A stretch of 64,000 nt of DNA, taken from Rhodoferax sp. (GTDB taxonomy: Bacteria > Pseudomonadota > Gammaproteobacteria > Burkholderiales > Burkholderiaceae_C). Both the position numbers and the translations under genes were made by a program. How positions within the stretch are numbered: the first letter of the stretch is position 1; every line of letters begins with the position of its first letter. Of this stretch, positions 26,487 through 34,172 are shown piece after piece. A model generated the notes under the pieces. The model made no database searches and was not told the origin of the DNA. It saw only the letters and a program-made list of their open reading frames with translations. The stretch is taken from assembly GCA_024235935.1 (NCBI GenBank), contig JACKLL010000001.1, forward strand, positions 248,001 to 312,000. Reading direction: 5' to 3'.

Positions 26487-29165
26487 ATGAATGCTGCCTG
26501 CACACCCATCCTGTACCAGTCCCAAGTGCTGGCCGATGCCGTCGCCAGTGCCTGCGCGCGCATCGCGCCGACCTGGCCGCTGGACCAGTTCATTGCGGTC
26601 AACCCTTACTGGGGCTGGCGCCAGCACACCATGTCCGATGCCGCGGCCTCGCTGGGTGTGCTGGCAGGCAGCCACCTGACGATGCCGCGCGACGCGCTGC
26701 GCCAGCAATGGCACGACGGCCACTTGCGTGCCGAGCATCTGCAAGCCGTGGTGGCGAGCCGGGACAGCAGCGGCCCGACCCTGCAGGAACTGCTGGCCGC
26801 ACTGGAAGGGCGCGATCCGCAAGCGCCGATCCGGCCGCTTGCGCTGGTCACCGACCTCTGCGCAGATGACGGCACCCCGGCAACGATGCCGTGGTCCGAC
26901 ACCGTGCTGCACCAGATCAGCCAGCACTGCGCCGCCTGCTTCGACCTCGGACAGGCGCGCTGGACGCTGGACCGCGGCGCCGGCCTGTACCGCAGCTGGC
27001 GCGAGCAGCTGGGACACGAGCGCGCATTGCCCTGGCGGCAGACACGGCGCGTCGTGCTGGCGCGCATCCAGGCACTGCCGTCCGATCCGATGGAACTGAT
27101 CGGCGACGCACTGGTCGCGCTGGGGCTCGCACCGCGGGCCTGGCCGGCCTACCTCAGCGCGGTGCTGCTGCGCGTCAATGGCTGGGCGGCCTGGTGCGCC
27201 TACCGGCGTTGGCAGGCGGGCCTGGCGAACGGCCAGGACGACGCCATCGTCGAGCTGCTCGCGATACGCCTGGCCTGGGAATGGCTGCTGCAGCAGGACA
27301 TGCCCCAGCTTGTCGACGCCGCCTGGGCCACACGCTGGAATGACGCCGATGCCGAGATCGATGCATTGGCGCAGGCGCAGCGCGTCGACTGGCTGTTGCA
27401 GGAGGCCGTCGAGCGCGCCTACCAGCAGCCGCTCTCCCAGGCACTGGCCGGCGCCAGCGCGCCGGCCGCGGCCCTGCCCCCCGACGTGCAGGCGGTGTTC
27501 TGCATCGATGTGCGCTCCGAACCCCTGCGCCGCGCCATCGAGTCCGTGGCGCCCCGGATCCAGACCCGCGGCTTTGCCGGCTTCTTTGGTTTGCCCATTG
27601 CCTACAACCCGCTCGGCAGCGCCCTGGTCCGTCCGCAACTGCCTGGCTTGCTGGCCGCGACCTTGACCGTCAGCTCCTGTGCAGCGCAGGAGGCACCCGC
27701 CGGCGTGGCACAGACGCCTGGCAACGGCGACGGCGATGGCCCCCACCTGGCCGCGACCCTGCGCGCACGGCGCCTTGCCGCCCTGGGCTGGCGCCATCGC
27801 TGGAACGAGCTGCGTGCCAGCGCCAGCTCGGCGTTCAGCTTTGTCGAGACCTGCGGCATGGCCTATGCCGGCAAGCTGCTTGCTGCGACACGCGGTTCGA
27901 AGGCCGCGCCAGCGCCCTGGGAAGATACCGGCCTTCCCGCTGCAGCCCGGGGCCTGCAACCACGGCTGGATCGCACCCAGGTCGACACGGGCAGCGCCGC
28001 CGACCTGGCAGCGCGGATTCTGCGTGCCATGGGACTGACCGGCGATTTCGCACCACTCGTGCTGCTGGCCGGGCATGGCAGCCAGAGCAGCAACAACCTG
28101 CATTCGGCAGGCCTGGACTGCGGCGCCTGCGGCGGTCAGAGCGGCGAGGTCAACGCGCGGGTGCTGGCGGATCTGCTCAACGACGCGGCGGTGCGCGACG
28201 CACTGCACGGGCACGGCATTTCCATCCCGGGCGGCACACACTTCCTGCCGGCCCTGCACAACACCACGACCGACGACGTCACGCTGTTCGATACCGACAA
28301 GGTGCCGGATAGCCTGGCCGACGCACTGCAGGCCCTGCGCCTGGCGCTGGCACAAGCCAGCCAGCGCACACGCCAGCAACGCGCGCCGGGGCTGGGCCTG
28401 GCTGCCCTGTGCACGCGGCCTGACGCGCTGCACCGTGCGCTGCTGCAGCGCGCCAATGACTGGGCCCAGCTGCAACCGGAATGGGGCCTGGCCAACAACG
28501 CCGCGCTGATCGTCGCCCCGCGGGCGCGGACCCGTGCGATCGATCTGGCAGGCCGGGCCTTTCTGCACGAATACGACTGGCAGCAGGACCACGACCTGGC
28601 AGTGCTGGAGCTGGTCATGACCGCGCCGATGGTGGTCGCGAACTGGATCAACCTGCAATACCTTGCCAGCACGGTCGACCCCCATCGCTATGGCAGCGGC
28701 GACAAACTGCTGCACAACGCCGTGGGCGGCCGGCTGGGCGTGTTCGAAGGCAATGGCGGCGACCTGCGCATCGGCCTGCCCTGGCAGTCGGTGCACGATG
28801 GCCGGCAGCTGCGCCATGCACCTCTGCGCCTGTCGGTCTACATCGAGGCACCGCGCGCCGGCATCGACCAGGTGATCGCACGCCACGCGCTGGTGCGCGA
28901 GCTCATCGACAACGGATGGCTGCACCTGTTTCGCATCGACCCGCAACAGCCACTGGTCGAGCAGCGGCGCCAGGGCCACTGGCACAGCGTTGCCAAGGGG
29001 TCTCAGCCCAGCATGATGACCACGGTACCGACGACGCCCAGCACCGCTGCGACGACGGCCGGCATCGACAGGCTCTCACGCCCGGGCAGCAAGACGCGGG
29101 TCATGCCCATGGTCAGGAACACCTCCAGCGAGACGATCAGCGCAGCGCGTGACACCGTGGTGTAG
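26487..29165 (+). CDS. dabA: DabA (DUF2309), carbonic-anhydrase-like subunit of inorganic carbon transporter
   Basis: An 892-residue peripheral subunit that, with DabB, traps CO2 as bicarbonate in the cytoplasm. The beta-carbonic-anhydrase-like zinc ligands are visible as C339 and D341 (FCIDVRSE), H530 (AGHGSQS) and C545 (LDCGACGG). The H-to-C spacing equals that reported for Halothiobacillus DabA2. The recognisable family sequence ends near RIDPQQPLVEQ at about 28960. The frame then continues about 53 codons beyond 29003, antisense to the EamA gene, as a Ser/Thr-rich tail that does not look like DabA. The native stop may have been lost. Everything else in the gene looks intact. Confidence 0.87.
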   Translation: MNAACTPILYQSQVLADAVASACARIAPTWPLDQFIAVNPYWGWRQHTMSDAAASLGVLAGSHLTMPRDALRQQWHDGHLRAEHLQAVVASRDSSGPTLQELLAALEGRDPQAPIRPLALVTDLCADDGTPATMPWSDTVLHQISQHCAACFDLGQARWTLDRGAGLYRSWREQLGHERALPWRQTRRVVLARIQALPSDPMELIGDALVALGLAPRAWPAYLSAVLLRVNGWAAWCAYRRWQAGLANGQDDAIVELLAIRLAWEWLLQQDMPQLVDAAWATRWNDADAEIDALAQAQRVDWLLQEAVERAYQQPLSQALAGASAPAAALPPDVQAVFCIDVRSEPLRRAIESVAPRIQTRGFAGFFGLPIAYNPLGSALVRPQLPGLLAATLTVSSCAAQEAPAGVAQTPGNGDGDGPHLAATLRARRLAALGWRHRWNELRASASSAFSFVETCGMAYAGKLLAATRGSKAAPAPWEDTGLPAAARGLQPRLDRTQVDTGSAADLAARILRAMGLTGDFAPLVLLAGHGSQSSNNLHSAGLDCGACGGQSGEVNARVLADLLNDAAVRDALHGHGISIPGGTHFLPALHNTTTDDVTLFDTDKVPDSLADALQALRLALAQASQRTRQQRAPGLGLAALCTRPDALHRALLQRANDWAQLQPEWGLANNAALIVAPRARTRAIDLAGRAFLHEYDWQQDHDLAVLELVMTAPMVVANWINLQYLASTVDPHRYGSGDKLLHNAVGGRLGVFEGNGGDLRIGLPWQSVHDGRQLRHAPLRLSVYIEAPRAGIDQVIARHALVRELIDNGWLHLFRIDPQQPLVEQRRQGHWHSVAKGSQPSMMTTVPTTPSTAATTAGIDRLSRPGSKTRVMPMVRNTSSETISAARDTVV

Positions 29166-29926
29166 TCGATGGCCACGAAGAACAGCAACTGCCCGGCAGA
29201 GGCAGACAGACCGGCACCGAACAGCCAGGGGTTGAAACGGGTGAAGGTGCTGCGCACCGAGGCGCGGTAGCCCGGCGCAAACAGCGCGCTGAGCAGGAAC
29301 AGCAGAACACCGGTCAGCGCCCCCAGCATGGCCCCGAAGGCCGGCTCCGGCATGAGGTTGAGGCCGAACTTGCGCGCCACGTTGCCCAATGCGTACGCCA
29401 GCGCGGACACCGCGCCGATCAACAGGCCTACCCGCATCCAGCGGCGCTTGTCACTGTCATGCGCAGCGGCGGCGGCACCTTGCACGGCAACCCGCACACG
29501 CCCCAGCGACTCGACCACCAGTACGCCGAATCCGCCAAAGATCAACAGCATGCCGATCACCAGTGACACGCTGAGCGCATCGCCCAGCAGGACCACGCCA
29601 CACAGCACCGAGAACAGCGGCACCAGCCGCTTGATCGAAGCCCCTCGGATGGCACCCAGGCGCTGGATGCTGGAGAACGACAGCACCCGCCCGATGAACA
29701 TGGTCAGCGCCCCGCCGAGCATGAACCACGCCACGCTGGCAGGTACCAGCACCGGCCAGCCGCGCCCCCAGGCTCCCGCCAGCCACACCACCGACGCCAG
29801 CCCTGCCGTCAGCAGGATCGAAAGGAAGGCTCCGTTGTCGTCGCCCTTTCCGCCGGATCCGCGTGCGATGGCGACGTTGGAGGCGGTCCAGCACAGGGAG
29901 GCGAGGAAGGCGAGCAGGTCACCCAC
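29003..29926 (-). CDS. EamA/DMT-family transporter
   Basis: A 307-residue drug/metabolite transporter-type protein with about ten hydrophobic helices in two EamA halves. The first is around AFLASLCWTASNVAIARG and the second around VGLLIGAVSALAYALGNVARKFG. A GTG at 29926 is chosen because it begins the first EamA helix directly; an in-frame ATG at 30001 would prepend 25 residues of no membrane character. Its 3' half overlaps the dabA tail on the opposite strand. Hydrophobicity and family wording show this strand is the genuine coding one there. The substrate is unknown. Confidence 0.8.
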   Translation of the reverse strand: MGDLLAFLASLCWTASNVAIARGSGGKGDDNGAFLSILLTAGLASVVWLAGAWGRGWPVLVPASVAWFMLGGALTMFIGRVLSFSSIQRLGAIRGASIKRLVPLFSVLCGVVLLGDALSVSLVIGMLLIFGGFGVLVVESLGRVRVAVQGAAAAAHDSDKRRWMRVGLLIGAVSALAYALGNVARKFGLNLMPEPAFGAMLGALTGVLLFLLSALFAPGYRASVRSTFTRFNPWLFGAGLSASAGQLLFFVAIDYTTVSRAALIVSLEVFLTMGMTRVLLPGRESLSMPAVVAAVLGVVGTVVIMLG

Positions 29927-30067
29927 AGGCCACCCCGCAGATGCGCGAAAGCGCCATGCCGACCATTGGCAGCTGCGAGTTTGGCCGCCAGGCATGCACA
30001 TCCATCCGCGCGACCAGCCGGTTGTGGGCGGGTCTCGGACGTCGGGGCATCGGAGCCGGGCAGATGG

Positions 30068-32608
30068 TCATGGTGCGGACCCGAGGTCAGGGTCGGGGCG
30101 ATGCGTCGCTTTTTCTGTTGCCGCAGCAGCGGCTTCCTCAATGGTCATCCGCCTGACATGGACACCGTCCAGCCTGAACTCGGCGTCACGTTCGTCGACG
30201 CGCGCCTGCTCGACCCAGTCGCCATCCGGCACCTGCCAACGCCAGACATCCGCATTGCGCGTTCCAGCGGCGAGCCAGCGGCCATCCGACGAGAAATCCA
30301 CGCTCAGCACGACATCGTCATCCACGGGAAGCGCTGTGAGATCCCGGCCCGATGTCCAGTCGACCAGCCGCACGGTCTTGCCATAGGCAACGGCCAATAA
30401 CGTGCCATTGGGCGAAATGGCCACGCTACGAACCGGTTCCGCATTCCCGCTGACGATGCTGATCTTGTGCAAGGCCACCGGAACATCCAAGGACTCCTCG
30501 AGCCCGAAGCAGAATACCAGCCGATTGCGGGCGATGAGCGCCAAACGCCGATGGTCCTTCGATTGCCGCACATCGAGCGCAACGGCCGCCCCCAGCGCCA
30601 GGCTTTTCCGGTCACCGAAGCTGTCTCCAGACCATACATAGGCCCCATCCTCGGCGAACGAAACGAACGACGTTTCCGATGGCGACCACGCGATGGCGCA
30701 CGGCGGGTGCTTGACGGAAAAGGCGCGCGCGTTGCGCGCACCACCAATCTGGCGCCCGGCGACCAGATCGATCACACGGATGGCACCGTTGTCTGCCCCA
30801 AACGCGAGAAAGCGACCAGACACCGAAAATCCCAGACAGGTCACGCTCCCCACGGAGGCCGAATCCCTGATCAGCTGCCGATGGCCTGGCAAGCTCCACA
30901 GCAGCAGCCGGCCGGCGCGCGTTCGTGCCGCCAGAAAGCGCAGACTGTTGGCGATCTCGAACTGCACCGTGTCGCCCAGCGCCTCGGGCAACACGTCGAA
31001 CCTCTGGAAGGTCCGGGCATCGAACTGGCTGATCGCGCGATCGGTGTTGACAGCCAGCAATGGGCCGCCCGGCACGAATCGCAGGTTCCAGAAAAGGTCT
31101 GGCAGTTTGCTTCTGAAGGATGGCAGCATGGACAGGCGCCGTCCCAGCACCATCTGGAATTCGTCGGGCGCACGTTGCCGGTCCAGATTGGCAAGGGCGT
31201 GCACCGCGAACAATGTCGCATCGGGCTGAAATCCCTTGTGGAACGCGCGCTCAGCCTTTTCGGCCAGCGCCAGACCGTAGTAGTGGCGCGCGTCCGCATG
31301 CAACGCCTTCAGCCTGTCGGTCTCGCGTCTGGCAGATTCTGCCTGGCGGATCGCATGTTCGGCACGCTCGTTGGCCTGTCGCTCGTCACGGCTGCGGCGA
31401 GCGACATGGGTCAGCACGTCGTGCGTCAACTCGATGCGACGCACCGCATGGCGCACGTCATACCGCAGCAGCCGGCGCTGCACGAGCACGTCCAGTTTGC
31501 CGACGTTCTCGCCCACCTGCTCCATCGCCTCCTCGACAGCGCAGCTGTCGCGAAAGCCCGACTTGGTGAGCAGCCTGTCCTCGACAAATCGCCGCACCGC
31601 AGGCGCCATGTCACGAAAGCAATCGTCGTAGAAGTTCTCGATGATCCGGTTCGCGTTCTCGGTCTGGATCAATTCGGTCGAGATCACCCGCTCGCCACTG
31701 CGAATACGCTCCTCGTTAAGTTCCCGGCAGACCAGCGACAACAGGGCAGGCTCGACCTGCAGCGCTTCGGCAGACTCCGGGTCGCCCACATCGCCGCCGC
31801 CCACGAAGCAGACGATGCGCCGGGCGACTTCCGGGGTCACGAACTCTCGGCCCGCTTTCTGAACCGCCAGCATCGCATTGGCGGACTGCATCGGCAACAG
31901 ACGCATGCGGTTGTGCATGATCCGCCGCATCTGCTTCTTCAGGCCTTCGAACTCCGCCAGATAGTCCTCCCGAAAGCAGAACACCACGCGGTAGTGGGCC
32001 TTGTCGAACACGATGGCATCCAGTCTGCTTTGGTCGCGCTCGAATTCGCCCTGCAAGGCACTCGGGGTCCTGTTCTCGACCAAGTCTCCCAGCTCCGCCA
32101 GGAAATCGGCACAGGATGCCCTGAGCCTCTGGCTGTGCTGGCCCAGCGTGAACAGCTCCTCGAACTGGTCGAACACCAGGACCGGCTGCAGCAACTGGTT
32201 CGTCGCGGTCCAGAAGTCCGTTGCATCATGGTGGAAATATTCCCAAAGGGTCTGGTCCGGCCGCATCGGCGGCGCATCGACCTGATGCAGCTGGCAGTTG
32301 TCCCGTATGGCCATCGCGACCTGGGCCCGCAAGTCCAGAGCGCCCTCCGTCACGTCCAGCCGCACATGGATGGGAAAAAACGACTCCCTGCGCAGCTGGG
32401 GAAAGACGCCCGCACTGAGCAGCGACGACTTTCCGAGTCCGGACTGGCCGAACAGCACGGTCAGTGTGTCCCGTCGGATCAGTCGCAACAGCTCGACGGT
32501 CTCTTCATCACGGCCGAAGAAAAAGCGTTGCGCAGACTCGTCGAACGACATCAGCCCTGGCCAGGGCCGGTCGGCATCGATGGTTCGGGTAAGGTCTGGT
32601 GCGTTCAA
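30068..32608 (-). CDS. STAND-type NTPase with C-terminal WD40-like propeller
   Basis: An 846-residue multidomain protein. It opens RPWPGLMSFDESAQRFFFGRD, the typical lead-in of novel STAND (nSTAND1) ATPases. Walker A is FGQSGLGKSS (54-61 core) and Walker B is VLVFDQFEELF (about 147-152). A winged-helix region follows (RRIELTHDVLTHVARR), then a helical linker rich in Glu/Arg/Ala near residues 400-450. The last ~330 residues are beta-propeller blades of WD40 character (LGFSVSGRFLAFGADNG; VDFSSDGRWLAAGTRNADVW). Such proteins act as ligand-triggered switches that oligomerise on sensing a target. Its start overlaps the SIR2-TIR stop by four bases, so it is the third gene of the conflict operon. 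It is likely the sensor or amplifier. Confidence 0.85.
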   Translation of the reverse strand: MNAPDLTRTIDADRPWPGLMSFDESAQRFFFGRDEETVELLRLIRRDTLTVLFGQSGLGKSSLLSAGVFPQLRRESFFPIHVRLDVTEGALDLRAQVAMAIRDNCQLHQVDAPPMRPDQTLWEYFHHDATDFWTATNQLLQPVLVFDQFEELFTLGQHSQRLRASCADFLAELGDLVENRTPSALQGEFERDQSRLDAIVFDKAHYRVVFCFREDYLAEFEGLKKQMRRIMHNRMRLLPMQSANAMLAVQKAGREFVTPEVARRIVCFVGGGDVGDPESAEALQVEPALLSLVCRELNEERIRSGERVISTELIQTENANRIIENFYDDCFRDMAPAVRRFVEDRLLTKSGFRDSCAVEEAMEQVGENVGKLDVLVQRRLLRYDVRHAVRRIELTHDVLTHVARRSRDERQANERAEHAIRQAESARRETDRLKALHADARHYYGLALAEKAERAFHKGFQPDATLFAVHALANLDRQRAPDEFQMVLGRRLSMLPSFRSKLPDLFWNLRFVPGGPLLAVNTDRAISQFDARTFQRFDVLPEALGDTVQFEIANSLRFLAARTRAGRLLLWSLPGHRQLIRDSASVGSVTCLGFSVSGRFLAFGADNGAIRVIDLVAGRQIGGARNARAFSVKHPPCAIAWSPSETSFVSFAEDGAYVWSGDSFGDRKSLALGAAVALDVRQSKDHRRLALIARNRLVFCFGLEESLDVPVALHKISIVSGNAEPVRSVAISPNGTLLAVAYGKTVRLVDWTSGRDLTALPVDDDVVLSVDFSSDGRWLAAGTRNADVWRWQVPDGDWVEQARVDERDAEFRLDGVHVRRMTIEEAAAAATEKATHRPDPDLGSAP

Positions 32609-33981
32609 TGGACGGGTCTGCGCTTGACGTGTTCACGAAGGAGCACCCGGATCCGATTGACCACCTGGGCGTCGGCAACGCCATCGGCCACCCGCATCCA
32701 TTGCATGGCCTTGAAGGAATCGGGGGCCAGGGCGCCATACGGATCGGTATCGTCGATGACCACCGGTGCGATGAACGGGATGGAATCCGCAATTCCCAGA
32801 CGCCGGCTGTCGGCCCAATGCCATTCCTTGCGAAAGAAGGCTTCAGCGCGCCGTTCCGTCTGGCGCGACAGGACCGGCACGAACAAGGCGCAGCGCTCGA
32901 TCGCTGTCCGAATGCTCTTCTCGAACAGCTCGCCGCCTTCGAGACGCTTCTTGTCGAACCAGACCTTGATGCCGGCCGCGACCAGGCCATCGTTCAGCCG
33001 CTCGGCCGCCTGGATATCCTGGCTGGCATAGGACAGAAACACAGCTGGGGCGGAATCGGCCCCGCTCCATTCGTCCGCCGCGCTGTCCTGCGCTGGCGTG
33101 CGGACCGGCACCGTCTTTGCCCCCTGGCGCGCGGCCCATTCCCGGGCCATTTCCTCGATGAAGACCAGCGGATTGCAACTGATCCTGCGGGTCGACTTGC
33201 TGAAGCGATCCAGAAACAGCACCAGCGAAGGGTTGCTTTCGATGTCCGTGTCCACCCAATATTCCCACTCGTCACGCCCTTGCGACAACGGACGCGATTT
33301 GGCGGTACGAATGAAGAACCGCGCCAACCAATCGGGAAACGAGCAGCCCAGCAACAGCAGGTTGCTGCGTGCCAGTTCGTCAAAAAGCAATTGGGGGCGT
33401 CGGACCTCGGATTGCAGCGAGGAGATGAATTCCAGAGTATCTTCCTCGGTCACGACGTAGTCGGGGCCGACCGTGTGCCGTCCCAGCAGCGAATACACCA
33501 CCGGGCTGGTCAGGTGCGCAACATCGGAGGGCAGGTCATCCACCCGGTTCAGCGCATAGGCCAGGTGCCGGGTCGTGGGCACGCCAAGAAACCGCTCCTG
33601 GTCGATGGCACGTACCAGCATGGTGTCGAACGTCAGCGAGACAAACAGGCTGAAATCCTCGATGCGTGCAATGTCCCGGATCGCATCGGGTACCGCAAAG
33701 GGCAACTCGTTCATGACCAGGTGAATCTTCTTGAAGATGTCGGCGCGCTTGCCGCCTTGCGCGACATATCGCCGGGCCACGTCATCGAGCGGATTCAGCA
33801 CCTCGTGCGATGGGGGCAACTTCAGGCGTTCCGCGAGCCGGTCTGCCACTTCGCTGTAGAGCGTGCGACGCGCGCCATCGACCTCGACCCAGAGCAGTTC
33901 GGGCCCCAGGATGGGAATCACGCGCCCGGCCTTGATGAATTCGAACAGTTCGTCCCAGAAATCCTTGTCGCGCTCGGACAT
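32605..33981 (-). CDS. SIR2-like and TIR domain fusion protein (putative NADase effector)
   Basis: A 458-residue fusion. Residues 1 to ~290 are a SIR2-like domain of the conflict-system type: IPILGPELL (GPEL at 26-29 instead of GAGxS), VSLTFDTML in place of TxNxD, a histidine in SLLGRHTVG, TEEDTLEF, and LLLGCSFPDWLARFF. Residues ~313-458 are a TIR domain starting AVFLSYASQD, with VWFDKKRLEGGELF and a probable catalytic glutamate near E386 (FFRKEWHWA). Both families can cleave NAD+, and TIR domains may also make cyclic ADP-ribose-type signals. The ATG at 33981 is preferred; a GTG at 34053 would add 24 residues. It is the middle gene of the operon and couples directly to the STAND gene. Confidence 0.85.
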   Translation of the reverse strand: MSERDKDFWDELFEFIKAGRVIPILGPELLWVEVDGARRTLYSEVADRLAERLKLPPSHEVLNPLDDVARRYVAQGGKRADIFKKIHLVMNELPFAVPDAIRDIARIEDFSLFVSLTFDTMLVRAIDQERFLGVPTTRHLAYALNRVDDLPSDVAHLTSPVVYSLLGRHTVGPDYVVTEEDTLEFISSLQSEVRRPQLLFDELARSNLLLLGCSFPDWLARFFIRTAKSRPLSQGRDEWEYWVDTDIESNPSLVLFLDRFSKSTRRISCNPLVFIEEMAREWAARQGAKTVPVRTPAQDSAADEWSGADSAPAVFLSYASQDIQAAERLNDGLVAAGIKVWFDKKRLEGGELFEKSIRTAIERCALFVPVLSRQTERRAEAFFRKEWHWADSRRLGIADSIPFIAPVVIDDTDPYGALAPDSFKAMQWMRVADGVADAQVVNRIRVLLREHVKRRPVH

Positions 33982-34172
33982 CAGTGCAGGCCCTCGCGAG
34001 TCGGATTCTCTGTCGATGGCAGCATGGACATGGTGGTCGACGGCAGATGGCACAGGGTTCGGTGGAACGGGTGCCGCAAGTCTATCTCAGCAATCCGTCC
34101 CTCCGGTGCCGCGGCAACGACCGCGCCAACAGCACGCCCAGTCACGACGAACGCATCATGGCGGGGTTGAAG

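Noticed and set aside
24816..28985. A 1389-codon open frame on the minus strand across dabB-dabA
   Set aside because: It is antisense to two clear genes, low in sequence complexity and His/Gln/Gly-rich, a GC-driven artefact.
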